From Chloroflexota bacterium (lineage in GTDB: Bacteria; Chloroflexota; Anaerolineae; Anaerolineales; Villigracilaceae), in contig JACRLB010000046.1 in NCBI GenBank assembly GCA_016235445.1, positions 17,446 to 81,445 of the forward strand: 64,000 nt of DNA, read 5' to 3'. This document shows positions 49,518 through 57,498 of this stretch, in pieces. The position numbers and the translations under genes are program-made. The notes beneath the pieces are model-generated. The model did not search any database and had not been told where the DNA came from. It saw nothing but the letters and a program-made list of their open reading frames with translations. Position 1 is the first letter of the stretch, and every line of letters starts with the position of its first letter.

Positions 49518-50666
49518 TCAATTTCGGGCAAGCAAAACCTTCAACGCATTCAGCAGTGTATTCATATCACGCCTGGAATTATATCCCTGCACAGAGAGGC
49601 GGATTAATTTGACCCCATGCCAGTCTATCAACGGAATTTCGATGCGGTGCGCGTCATAAAGTTTTTTCTTGAACTCGATGATGTCGGTCTGTGGCGGGAG
49701 CGGGGAAACTGTCATTTGGGCGAACCAGTTGTCGGCGGAGTGGTGAAGCGGAGCAAGCCCTGTTAATGCGTTGATCCGATGCCACGTCTCCACTGCCAGT
49801 TGATGACATGCGCTTCGCACCTCCGCCCAGGCCTGATCCTGTTGAAATTCAATCGCCTTCGGGACGGTTAAAAACGCGGCGATGTCGCGCGTGCCCCACC
49901 ACTCATGATGGTCAACGAAGGTGGAGCCGCTCGGCGTTTCGGATTCGTAGCCCCATGAAACAACCAGCGGTTTGAGCAAATGCTGAACTTCAGGCCGCGC
50001 GTACAAAAAGCCCGCGCCCTTCGGAGCGCAAAGCCACTTGTGCAAATTTCCGCCGTAAAAATCTGCGCCGAGGGAATCAAGATGAAGCGGCAGTTGACCC
50101 GCCACATGCGCGCCGTCGATTACGGTGAGGATGCCTTTCGTGCGCGCGCGTTCGATTATTTTTTGAATGGGAAAAATCGTGGCGGTCGGCGAGGTGATGT
50201 GGCTGAGAAACACAACGCGAGTGCGGGGTGTGACCCCGCGCCAAAATGATTCGACAAAATCATCATGTGAGGTTAAATCCACGGGCTGGTTGATGTAGGC
50301 AAAGCCGCGCTCTTTGGAGAGAAAACGCCAGGTGCGATCCAGCGCGCCATATTCATGATTTGTGGATAACACTTCATCACCCGCGCCGAGTTCCAACGAA
50401 CGCGCCACGATGTTCAAGGCGATGGTCACATTCTGGGCGTAGACCAGATTCTCCGCGCTTGTGCCGAGATATTTCCCCAGCGCCTGGCGTGAAGTTCGCA
50501 TTAAGTCATTGTGCCGCCTGCCCAAAAATTCAACGGGCTGGTTTTCCAGCTCACACTGCCAGCGTTGGTATTCCCTGAAAACAGGTTTGGGGGTCGCGCC
50601 GAAAGAGCCGTGGTTAAGGAAGGTGACGGAGGGGTCGAGCAGGAATTGTTTTTTGAGATTGAACAT
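49518..50666 (-). CDS. Class V aminotransferase family protein (isopenicillin N epimerase-like)
   Basis: PLP fold-type I enzyme; close types include cysteine desulfurase-like and isopenicillin N epimerase-like proteins. The 382-residue chain has the PLP lysine in GGNLHKWLCAPKGAGFLY, the PLP-ring Asp region VIDGAHVAGQ and SHITSPTAT. No conserved desulfurase cysteine loop is evident, which argues against sulfur transfer. The ATG at 50666 is used: a -10 box sits six bases upstream and the longer reading to 50774 crosses it. Substrate unknown. Confidence 0.85.
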   Translation of the reverse strand: MFNLKKQFLLDPSVTFLNHGSFGATPKPVFREYQRWQCELENQPVEFLGRRHNDLMRTSRQALGKYLGTSAENLVYAQNVTIALNIVARSLELGAGDEVLSTNHEYGALDRTWRFLSKERGFAYINQPVDLTSHDDFVESFWRGVTPRTRVVFLSHITSPTATIFPIQKIIERARTKGILTVIDGAHVAGQLPLHLDSLGADFYGGNLHKWLCAPKGAGFLYARPEVQHLLKPLVVSWGYESETPSGSTFVDHHEWWGTRDIAAFLTVPKAIEFQQDQAWAEVRSACHQLAVETWHRINALTGLAPLHHSADNWFAQMTVSPLPPQTDIIEFKKKLYDAHRIEIPLIDWHGVKLIRLSVQGYNSRRDMNTLLNALKVLLARN

Positions 50667-50672
50667 GGGGCG

Positions 50673-50678
50673 ATTATA
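50673..50678 (-). promoter_or_regulatory. -10 box of a probable leaderless promoter (class V aminotransferase)
   Basis: A consensus TATAAT on the minus strand, then six bases (CGCCCC), then ATG at 50666. No Shine-Dalgarno. Confidence 0.6.
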
Positions 50679-50722
50679 GATGAATAGTCCAAATGGGTGA
50701 AAGTCCATTTTTAAGCGCGTGA

Positions 50723-50728
50723 TAAAAT
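50723..50728 (+). promoter_or_regulatory. -10 box for the cNMP-binding kinase
   Basis: TAAAAT, 21 bases before the ATG at 50750, with AGGA between. A short leader is likely. It diverges from 50673-50678. Confidence 0.4.
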
Positions 50729-50749
50729 CGCGGCAGGATAAGCCAGACC

Positions 50750-51916
50750 ATGACAACGATTCGCACTCCCGCAAAAATCATTCCCCGCGCATTTCCCGGC
50801 ATCAAGCCAGACGAAGTGCAGGAAATCATCATCAACAGCCGCATCAAAACCTACCCACCGGAGACGGTAGTATGCAGGGAGGATGCGATTGAACGTACTT
50901 TTTATATGATCCTCGAAGGTGATTTTGAAGTCACCAAGCTCATCAACAATACCGATAAACGTCTGTTAAAAACATTAACCGCCGGGGATTTCTTCGGCGA
51001 GATGGCGCTCATCCATAATGCGCCGCGCGCCGCCACGGTCAAATCCCTTACGAATACCATTCTCCTTGAATTGGACAAGGAAGGCTTCGACCGCGTTTTG
51101 AAGCGAAGTCCCAGCGTGGCAATGGCCATGGTACGTGAGATCAGCAATCGGTTAAGACAGAACGATCAGCTCGCCATCGACGATCTACGTCTGCGCGCAT
51201 CCGAACTCGCCGACGCCTATCAACAACTCGCCGAGCAGGACCTTGCCCGCCAGGAATTCCTCTCCAACATCGCCCATGAATTACGCACCCCCTTGATGGT
51301 GGCCAGCGGATATTTGCAGGTGCTCAAAAAAGGAATGCTCAGCGGCGAGCAATTGAAAATTTCCATCGAGACCATCAGCCGCAATATAGACCAGATCATC
51401 ACCCTTACCAACGACATCCTCTTTTTGCAGGAGATCGAACTGGTACTGCCCGAATTCCAACCCGTGGATATAGTGGATGTGGTGGATAATGTGATCAAAA
51501 AATATGAAACCAAAGCCAAGGAAAGGCGTGTGATTTTGAAGGTGCGGGAGGATCACGGCGTTCCAGTGGCGCAAGGCGACTCGCAGTCACTCGAGCGGGC
51601 GGTCACGGCGCTGGTGGATAATGCCGTTAAATTCAGTCCGCCGGACGGTGTGGTGGAGGTTCGTATTTCCAGCAGGGACAGCAAGGTAATCATTGCTGTT
51701 GAAGATCACGGCATCGGCATAGACCCAATCATGCGCCCGCGTATTTTCGACCGATTCGTGCATCTTGAAAAAAACGGCGACGAACTGTACAGCGGGCTGG
51801 GCATTGGGCTTTCCATTACCCGCCAGGTAATCCAACAACACAAAGGTTCGCTGGATGTGGAAAGCCAGCCGGGCAAGGGTAGTAAATTCATCATCACCCT
51901 GCTGAAATGGCAGTAA
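50750..51916 (+). CDS. Soluble histidine kinase with cyclic-nucleotide-binding domain
   Basis: A 388-residue cytoplasmic kinase: an N-terminal CRP-type cNMP-binding domain (LTAGDFFGEMALIHNAPRAA near 77-96), a short coiled coil, His176 in SNIAHELRTPLMV, and a HATPase domain with VDNAVKFSPPDG, VEDHGIGIDP and SGLGIGLSI. The phosphate-binding cassette GEMAL...PRAA looks intact, so cAMP or cGMP binding is possible. No response regulator is adjacent, so it is an orphan kinase here. Confidence 0.9.
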   Translation: MTTIRTPAKIIPRAFPGIKPDEVQEIIINSRIKTYPPETVVCREDAIERTFYMILEGDFEVTKLINNTDKRLLKTLTAGDFFGEMALIHNAPRAATVKSLTNTILLELDKEGFDRVLKRSPSVAMAMVREISNRLRQNDQLAIDDLRLRASELADAYQQLAEQDLARQEFLSNIAHELRTPLMVASGYLQVLKKGMLSGEQLKISIETISRNIDQIITLTNDILFLQEIELVLPEFQPVDIVDVVDNVIKKYETKAKERRVILKVREDHGVPVAQGDSQSLERAVTALVDNAVKFSPPDGVVEVRISSRDSKVIIAVEDHGIGIDPIMRPRIFDRFVHLEKNGDELYSGLGIGLSITRQVIQQHKGSLDVESQPGKGSKFIITLLKWQ

Positions 51917-51929
51917 ACTGGAGAACACC

Positions 51930-52727
51930 ATGCAACCCAGGCGATGGTTCATCATTTTTTTTATTACAGCCAACCTTGTCGGCATCATGGGTTGCAGTCA
52001 GGGGAATGAATCGGAAAAGAACGGAGTTGTGCTTCCATTTACACAGCAGGCGCCCACTGCGTCGAATTCAACAGTCGCTGGGGCGTGCGGCAATCCCCTG
52101 TTCCCCGTACGGCAGGGCGCGAGTTGGGCATACATCAACTCCGGCGGCCCCAATGGAGATTTCGCCTTTAGCGACACCATCAGCGAAGTCCACGCCGACG
52201 GGTTCACTCTCACGACCCAATTTACAGGTCTCACCCGCACACAGGAATGGTCCTGCGAATCGGATGGCTTGAAAGCGCTCGAACTGGGCGGCGGCGCCAT
52301 AGCCAGTATTTCGGCGCAAGGCATGGCCGCCGAATTCACCACCACCGCCATATCGGGCGTCAGCCTGCCGGGCCAAATCGTCAGCGGGATGCAATGGCAA
52401 TACAACCTGACAATGCAAGGCACAATCCCCATGCCCACCGGGGAGCAGGTTCAATCCAACGGCGCCTATTCCGCCACCATGCAAGAGATGGGCACAGAAA
52501 CGATCACCGTACCTGCCGGCACCTTCGAGGCCGTCAAGTTTCAATCCACTTCCACAGTGGATATCCTCGTTCCGTTTGGCGATCTGCAAGTCCCCATGAA
52601 ATACACCGGCGCCAGCCTCATCTGGTACGCGCCCGGCGTTGGCTATATCAAGTCTGTCGAAAATTGGGATTTTGGCGGCACACCTTACACATCCACCACC
52701 GAATTGCAAAGTTACGTGATTCCGTAA
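51930..52727 (+). CDS. Lipoprotein of unknown function
   Basis: A 265-residue precursor with a lipoprotein signal (lipobox VGIMGC near 21). The mature part is beta-rich with a repeated Trp-containing region (GASWAYINSGG, GMQWQYNLTMQG, GVGYIKSVENWDFGG), a pattern common to DUF3108-like or similar outer-surface lipoproteins, although I cannot name the family. It follows the kinase by 13 bases and may be cotranscribed. Its 3' end overlaps the convergent Nudix gene by 16 bases. Confidence 0.75.
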   Translation: MQPRRWFIIFFITANLVGIMGCSQGNESEKNGVVLPFTQQAPTASNSTVAGACGNPLFPVRQGASWAYINSGGPNGDFAFSDTISEVHADGFTLTTQFTGLTRTQEWSCESDGLKALELGGGAIASISAQGMAAEFTTTAISGVSLPGQIVSGMQWQYNLTMQGTIPMPTGEQVQSNGAYSATMQEMGTETITVPAGTFEAVKFQSTSTVDILVPFGDLQVPMKYTGASLIWYAPGVGYIKSVENWDFGGTPYTSTTELQSYVIP

Positions 52728-53206
52728 TTGCGCTCAACCGCCGTCCCGGCGAAGATTACCCTCAACTTTCCCCCATCATCATAAAACGAACGCGCCGAGA
52801 AGGGCACATCGCCGATCTTCATCGAATGGATTCGCTCCAGCAGGATCGGCAAATCCTCCACCACTGGCAGATGAAGTACCGCTTCTCTCTTAACCCATTC
52901 AACTGTTCCTTCCTCAGAGGCTTTGACCTCCCCCCGAACACGCGAAGCGTCCCCGCACACCACAAACAGACAGACCCCCACCTCCCCCGCATCCACGAGC
53001 ACGGTACCACAAAGCCACAAATCGGCGGTGACGCCTGCTTCTTCGAGCAACTCCCGCCCCGCCGCAGAGAGCACATCCTCCCCGCGCTCCACATGGCCGC
53101 CGAGACAGTTGTATTTGCCAGCCCACAATCTTTTGGCAGGCGCGCCTTTGATCAATAAATATTCATCCCCGCAACGGATAAAGATCGCCGTGCGGGGAAT
53201 GAACAT
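52712..53206 (-). CDS. Nudix hydrolase
   Basis: Hydrolyses a nucleoside diphosphate linked to another moiety. The 164-residue chain has the Nudix box GGHVERGEDVLSAAGRELLE followed by EAG, with all catalytic Glu residues (GX5EX7REXXEE). The start at 53206 follows AAGGAT; an upstream ATG at 53245 has no ribosome site and abuts repeat DNA. The class is not resolvable beyond MutT/ADP-ribose pyrophosphatase-like. Confidence 0.87.
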   Translation of the reverse strand: MFIPRTAIFIRCGDEYLLIKGAPAKRLWAGKYNCLGGHVERGEDVLSAAGRELLEEAGVTADLWLCGTVLVDAGEVGVCLFVVCGDASRVRGEVKASEEGTVEWVKREAVLHLPVVEDLPILLERIHSMKIGDVPFSARSFYDDGGKLRVIFAGTAVERNYGIT

Positions 53207-53245
53207 GTATCTATCCTTGGTAATGCCCTGGTCAGAAATTGGCAT

Positions 53246-53268
53246 TGCGATTTACGATTTGCGATTTA
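53246..53268. repeat. Tandem CGATTTA/CGATTTG repeat abutting a stop codon
   Basis: Three tandem seven-base units, read on the minus strand as GTAAATCGCAAATCGTAAAT, begin directly after the TGA stop of the aldolase gene (53270-53272). Confidence 0.7.
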
Positions 53269-53269
53269 C

Positions 53270-54688
53270 TCAATCCGCCAGATCACTCACATCTTCTGCG
53301 GCCACTTCTTCCTTCACGTAATCTGCAAGTTTGGGTGAAACTTTGACAGGCTTGATGAATTTATCGGTGAACTGCTTTGTGTCCTTCATGCCAAGCAGGT
53401 TGAAGAGCTTGTCGAACTGCGCTTCCCAGGCTTTGCCGAGTTTTTCTTTTGCTTCTTCTGGCAAGGCATAGGATTTGGCCTTGAACGCACCAATCGCATT
53501 TTTACGGGATTTATAATAAAACTGTTCATCGGTCATGCCGGGTTTACGATCCCCCGCCGAGTTGACATCCAGCCAGGCATACATTTCATCTTTCAAGTCA
53601 GCGGGGATGTTGTCATAAAACATGGTTGCAAAGTTCGTGGCAAGATGCACTTCAATGGCCTCGTTCTGCACGAACTTATTAAAGTTCTCCTCGGCAACAG
53701 TGGATGCGCCGTGTTGGACAGTTCCACCCATGCCATATTCCCTGCGGCCTACGCGGCTTAAGTCACGCAGAACATCGAAGGCAATCGTCACTTCGGCGAG
53801 GGAACCGTCTGCAAGCACGTTGCCGCCGTGGGATGTGCCCGTCAGCACGCTGATCTTGCTTAGGCCGGGCTTGCCGGGCGCGAGGGTTTTCATCTGCGCA
53901 TTGTAGGCATCCATGTAGGCGCGAAGTTCGGGTTCGGTGGAGTTGGTTGTCCCAACCTCGCCAATCTCGCCGCCGATGGAAATGGTCACACCTGCGGGTT
54001 CGTGACTGCGGATAAAGGTGGATAGTTCCGCAGACAGTTTGCTGTTCAAAGCCTGTTGTTCTTCCACGGTGGGCAGATGAATATCCACCAGAGTGGAAGT
54101 GTCCACGTCAATATTGAAGAAACCAGCGGCAATCGCTTCGATGGACAGGTCTCGCACGGCTTGCATTTCCGCTTCGGGGTCAGCCATGTAACGCTTGGCA
54201 GAGACCTGAAAGTGATCACCCTGAATAAAGACGGGGCCAGAGTATCCCTCCGCCACGGCGGCGGCGAGGATGTTGGTGGCATATTCCGATGGACGCTGGG
54301 CGGTGTAGCTCATTTCAGAACGAGCCAGTTCGAAGATGAACGCGCCTGCATTGATCTTGTTTGCGGCGCGGAACATGGCGCGGGCCGCGTGGTAAGACAA
54401 TGCCCGCAGGTTGAAGGCGGGGGTTGTGAAGGTCATGGGCGCGTCGCCCCGTCCACGGGACATGTAGAGATCGTGGATGGATGCGGGGTAGACGCCCAAT
54501 TCCAAAGCGGCGGCGCGGATCAGGTAACGGGACCAGCCCGCAGTTGAGTCTGAAGCGAGAGCGGATCGCTCCACCAGTTTGCCGATATTCATCCTGAATT
54601 TGTTTGCATCGAGTACTTTTACGTTCGCCCCATCAACAGATATGCTGTTGTCAACCAGTTCGAGTAACCCCTTGATATGATCCGACAT
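53270..54688 (-). CDS. Class II fructose-bisphosphate aldolase-like protein
   Basis: Zinc-dependent aldolase fold, likely cleaving or forming a sugar bisphosphate. The 472-residue chain is longer than the usual 300-350 of class II aldolases. It has the zinc motif QGDHFQVS (near 157), GFFNIDVDTSTLVD, IGGEIGEVG and LTGTSHGG (284-289), with a C-terminal extension of about 130 residues. The ATG follows AGGAG. A -10 TATAAT lies further upstream, shared divergently with the gene at 54803. Function in central glycolysis or a related pathway is inferred. Confidence 0.85.
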   Translation of the reverse strand: MSDHIKGLLELVDNSISVDGANVKVLDANKFRMNIGKLVERSALASDSTAGWSRYLIRAAALELGVYPASIHDLYMSRGRGDAPMTFTTPAFNLRALSYHAARAMFRAANKINAGAFIFELARSEMSYTAQRPSEYATNILAAAVAEGYSGPVFIQGDHFQVSAKRYMADPEAEMQAVRDLSIEAIAAGFFNIDVDTSTLVDIHLPTVEEQQALNSKLSAELSTFIRSHEPAGVTISIGGEIGEVGTTNSTEPELRAYMDAYNAQMKTLAPGKPGLSKISVLTGTSHGGNVLADGSLAEVTIAFDVLRDLSRVGRREYGMGGTVQHGASTVAEENFNKFVQNEAIEVHLATNFATMFYDNIPADLKDEMYAWLDVNSAGDRKPGMTDEQFYYKSRKNAIGAFKAKSYALPEEAKEKLGKAWEAQFDKLFNLLGMKDTKQFTDKFIKPVKVSPKLADYVKEEVAAEDVSDLAD

Positions 54689-54739
54689 TGCTATGCTCCT
54701 GGAAAAAAATGATAACTTGATTATAACTGGAATTAAACG

Positions 54740-54745
54740 ATATAA
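54740..54745 (+). promoter_or_regulatory. -10 boxes of a divergent promoter region
   Basis: TATAAT at about 54740 for the gene at 54803 (leader about 55 bases), and on the minus strand TATAAT near 54720-54725 for the aldolase gene. Both genes have Shine-Dalgarno sites, unlike the leaderless cases. Confidence 0.4.
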
Positions 54746-54802
54746 TGGAAAAGTTGTGAGACGATTTGAAATAAACCTCGTATATTATGCCAGGAGGCTC
54801 AA

Positions 54803-55327
54803 ATGAGTGATTTCTTTGAAAAAGTAAGTAGCCAGGTAGACCCGTTCAAGAAACTGCTTTCGTACATCCCCGGCTTCAGCGGTTACATCGAAAGACAAAA
54901 CCGCCGTGACGCAGACAAGATCCTGCGTGAAACCGTGGCGCGCCGCTTCGAAGAACACTGGGGCCGCGCGTCGAACTTGCAGGTTGAAATGGTGAGCGGC
55001 GGCATGATCAAATACGTGGACGATATGGAAAAGGCCGCGCTTGCATTGCGAACCTTCATCGACAAGATCAACACAGCCGCGCGCGGATATTCCGGGTTGT
55101 TCGATGCCGTGAAGATCAACGAGAAGGAACTCGAAGCGATCTATCAATTCGATACGGCCTTCTTCGATCTCGGCGACCAGGTTGGTTCTGCGCTTGGAAA
55201 TGTGGAAGCCAGCCTTGCCGATGAAACCGCCTTGCCCGCCGCCATTCGCAACCTGACCACCCTTGCCCGCCTTGCTGTCGAAACCTTCGAGCGCCGCTCC
55301 GAGATCGTCACAGGCAGTGGACAGTAA
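54803..55327 (+). CDS. Helical protein of unknown function
   Basis: A 174-residue, mostly helical, soluble protein without signal peptide or recognised domain. It begins SDFFEKVSSQVDPFKKLLSY and has charged amphipathic segments (RQNRRDADKILRETVARRFE). A strong Shine-Dalgarno (AGGAGG) precedes the ATG. It is upstream of, and codirectional with, the molybdenum hydroxylase genes. The gap of 41 bases holds a palindrome, so cotranscription is possible but not shown. Confidence 0.7.
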   Translation: MSDFFEKVSSQVDPFKKLLSYIPGFSGYIERQNRRDADKILRETVARRFEEHWGRASNLQVEMVSGGMIKYVDDMEKAALALRTFIDKINTAARGYSGLFDAVKINEKELEAIYQFDTAFFDLGDQVGSALGNVEASLADETALPAAIRNLTTLARLAVETFERRSEIVTGSGQ

Positions 55328-55334
55328 ATTAGTG

Positions 55335-55367
55335 AAACCCTAAAGGTCTTAAAGACCTTTAGGGTTT
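55335..55367. repeat. Perfect 16-base palindrome directly before a start codon
   Basis: AAACCCTAAAGGTCTT, one base, then AAGACCTTTAGGGTTT, ending one base before the ATG at 55369. It is the same family as 1971-2003. It would block or replace the ribosome site of the next gene. Confidence 0.88.
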
Positions 55368-55368
55368 T

Positions 55369-56835
55369 ATGAATCCCATGTGGCATCAATACATCAACGC
55401 AACCTCCATCGATGAGGTTATAAAATTTCTTGCGGACACGAAAGAGCGCGCCCGCATCGTGGCCGGCGGCACCGACTTGATCCTCGAACTCGAGCGCGGC
55501 GTCCGCAAAGGCGTGGACGCGCTCATCGACATTTCGCGCATCCCCACCCTGCAACAAATCACACTCGACAAAGACAACCTCATCCATCTTGGCCCGCTCG
55601 TCACGCACAACGATTGCGCCGCCTCCAAACTCATTCGCGGCAAGGCCTATCCCCTCGCGCGCGCCGCCTGGGAAGTGGGCGCGCCGCAAATCCGCAACCG
55701 CGGCACAATTGCAGGCAACCTCATCACCGCCTCACCCGCCAACGACACCATCACCCCGTTGATGGCGCTCGGCGCAAGCGTCACATTGCTTTCCATTCGC
55801 GGCGAACGCACCATTCCTTTAAAAGACTTTTACACCGGCGTCCGCAAAACCGTGATGCAGGCCGACGAAATGCTGGTGGATATTTCCTTCCCCGCCATGA
55901 CAAAAACCCAGCGCGGGACTTTCATCAAACTGGCATTGCGCCGCGCCCAGGCCATCTCACTTGTGAACGTGGCGCTCATTCTTAATCTCAAAGTTGAAAC
56001 CGTCCAATCGGCATCCATCACGCTGGGAGCGGTCACCCCCATCATCACCCATGCCGTGGAAGCGGAACAATTCCTCGCAAAGAAAAAACTGACCGACAAA
56101 AACATTGCCCAGGCCGCAGAACTCGCCGTGAAGTCCGCCCATCCCATTGACGATGTGCGCGGCTCCGCAAGTTACCGCCGTGAAATGGTAAAAGTCATCA
56201 CCGCGCGCGGACTGACTTCCATCCGCGACGAAACTGAACAGGCAGGGATGCCAAAGAAGCCGATCCTCTTGCAGGGCAAAAAGACCGTGGACGAAAGACC
56301 GCAGACCACGAGCAAGTTCCCCGAACTCCCAATCGAAACAACCATCAATGGAAAGCAATACTCCTTCAAAAGCGGGCACAGCAAAACACTCTTGCGCCTG
56401 CTCCGCGAAGAAGGAATGTTGACAGGCACAAAAGAAGGCTGTGCCGAAGGCGAATGCGGCGCGTGTACCGTCTATTTGGATGGGCAAGCCGTCATGTCTT
56501 GCCTCGTCCCTGCGCCGCGCGCGCATGGCGCAGAGATCGTCACCGTGGAAGGATTGGCCGCCCTCACCCCAACCCCTCTCCCTGAGGGAGAGGGGCAAGG
56601 GGTGAGGGAACAACTGCATCCCGTGCAGGAAGCGTTCATCGAACATGGCGCAGTCCAATGCGGGTACTGCACGCCAGGCTTCATCATGTCTGGCGCAAAA
56701 TTGCTGGAAGAAAAAAACAACCCGACAAAAAACGAGATCGAACAAGCCATCACCGGCAACCTGTGCCGATGCACAGGCTATTACAAGATCGTCAAAGCAA
56801 TCGAAGATGCGGCTAATTTGACAATGCCCCATTAA
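55369..56835 (+). CDS. Molybdenum hydroxylase FAD subunit fused to [2Fe-2S] subunit (CoxM-CoxS)
   Basis: A 488-residue fusion of the medium and small subunits of xanthine dehydrogenase/CO dehydrogenase-type enzymes. It has the FAD-binding domain (VAGGTDLILELERG, GAPQIRNRGTIAGNL), the CO_deh_flav_C domain (about 180-285), then a 2Fe-2S domain with the plant-ferredoxin cysteines in CAEGECGACTVYLDG (Cys358, 363, 366) and the second cluster in CGYCTPGF and NLCRCTGYYKI. The flavin-first fusion order is unusual. Two in-frame repeats lie in the linker (56279-56320) and the iron-sulfur part (56563-56612), and the last residues come from a TIR. Start at 55369 or 55378 is uncertain because a palindrome replaces the ribosome site. 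Confidence 0.9.
   Translation: MNPMWHQYINATSIDEVIKFLADTKERARIVAGGTDLILELERGVRKGVDALIDISRIPTLQQITLDKDNLIHLGPLVTHNDCAASKLIRGKAYPLARAAWEVGAPQIRNRGTIAGNLITASPANDTITPLMALGASVTLLSIRGERTIPLKDFYTGVRKTVMQADEMLVDISFPAMTKTQRGTFIKLALRRAQAISLVNVALILNLKVETVQSASITLGAVTPIITHAVEAEQFLAKKKLTDKNIAQAAELAVKSAHPIDDVRGSASYRREMVKVITARGLTSIRDETEQAGMPKKPILLQGKKTVDERPQTTSKFPELPIETTINGKQYSFKSGHSKTLLRLLREEGMLTGTKEGCAEGECGACTVYLDGQAVMSCLVPAPRAHGAEIVTVEGLAALTPTPLPEGEGQGVREQLHPVQEAFIEHGAVQCGYCTPGFIMSGAKLLEEKNNPTKNEIEQAITGNLCRCTGYYKIVKAIEDAANLTMPH
56279..56320 (+). repeat. In-frame ACCGTGGACGAAAGACCGC repeat
   Basis: Words AAGACCGTGGACGAAAGACC and GCAGACCACGAGCAAG are translated as KKTVDERPQTTSK in the linker between the FAD and iron-sulfur domains. 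The same family is in frame in the large subunit at 58777-58838. Confidence 0.7.
56563..56612 (+). repeat. In-frame CTCACCCC...GGGGTGAG hairpin repeat
   Basis: CTCACCCCAACCCCTCTCCC with inner CTCTCCCTGAGGGAGAG and closing GGGGTGAG is translated as LTPTPLPEGEGQGVRE within the iron-sulfur part. It is the family that is intergenic at 15195, 16055, 31713 and 33598. Confidence 0.82.
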
Positions 56836-57046
56836 AGCCGAAATCAAAGTTCATAACCACAAAGGTCACGACACTTGCGCCGCACTGCGTTTGTTGAAGT
56901 GCAGGTGAGTAGCACGAAGGAAATCTTTGGTTCATTTGCAAGATGTAGGTCAAATTGGCAATTTGACCTACATCTACAGAGGCATCACGACAGTTCCCAG
57001 AGAGCCTTTGCGGTAAAAGGTTTTGAAATGTAACATTATCGAACTA
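56817..57046. repeat. TIR element (TTTGACAATGTCACA family), copy 4, overlapping a gene end
   Basis: TTTGACAATGCCCCA starts at 56817, inside the fusion gene, and supplies its last codons and the stop. The right end TGTAACATTATCGAA is near 57046. Inside are CCACAAAGGTCACGACAC, a 15-base stem hairpin ATGTAGGTCAAATTG (56942-56973) and GCGGTAAAAGGTTTTGAAAT. No gene lies in 56836-57069. Confidence 0.78.
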
Positions 57047-57069
57047 AAACAAAGACTTAAGAGGTAACC

Positions 57070-57492
57070 ATGGGCAAATACAGAAGTTCAGCGGTAAAAA
57101 GAGAAAAACCAAAATCGCAAGGCCCGCATTTCATCTGGCGCGGTTTGGGCTGTCTGATGATGATCATCATCCCGGCCATTTCCATTGCGGCAGGCTACGA
57201 AACCGTCAACTACGGGCTGGCCCACGAATGGACCATTCCCTACCAGCTTCTTGGCACTCCGCGCCTCCCGGAAATCATCTACAAATCCGATGCGCTGTGG
57301 GCGGTGTTTGGGCGCATTACCGGAATTCAGCACTTTTACGCCTACGCCGTCATTGGAATTTTATACATGATCGGCCTCAGCGGCTTCATATCGTTTATTT
57401 ACGCGCTGGTCTATCGAATGATCAGCCCATCCCGCTGGGGGCCCATGGATGCGCCGCCCCCGAAATTCAGGCCCAAAAAATATACCCGCTAG
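57070..57492 (+). CDS. Two-helix membrane protein in the molybdenum hydroxylase locus
   Basis: A 140-residue protein with two membrane helices (about 26-46 and 95-115), a basic N-terminus and a Pro-rich C-terminus (PMDAPPPKFRPKKYTR). No family is recognised. The ATG follows GAGGTAACC. It lies between the two hydroxylase subunit genes, six bases before the large subunit, so a role in anchoring or assembling the enzyme is possible by context only. Confidence 0.72.
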   Translation: MGKYRSSAVKREKPKSQGPHFIWRGLGCLMMIIIPAISIAAGYETVNYGLAHEWTIPYQLLGTPRLPEIIYKSDALWAVFGRITGIQHFYAYAVIGILYMIGLSGFISFIYALVYRMISPSRWGPMDAPPPKFRPKKYTR

Positions 57493-57498
57493 GAAGCC

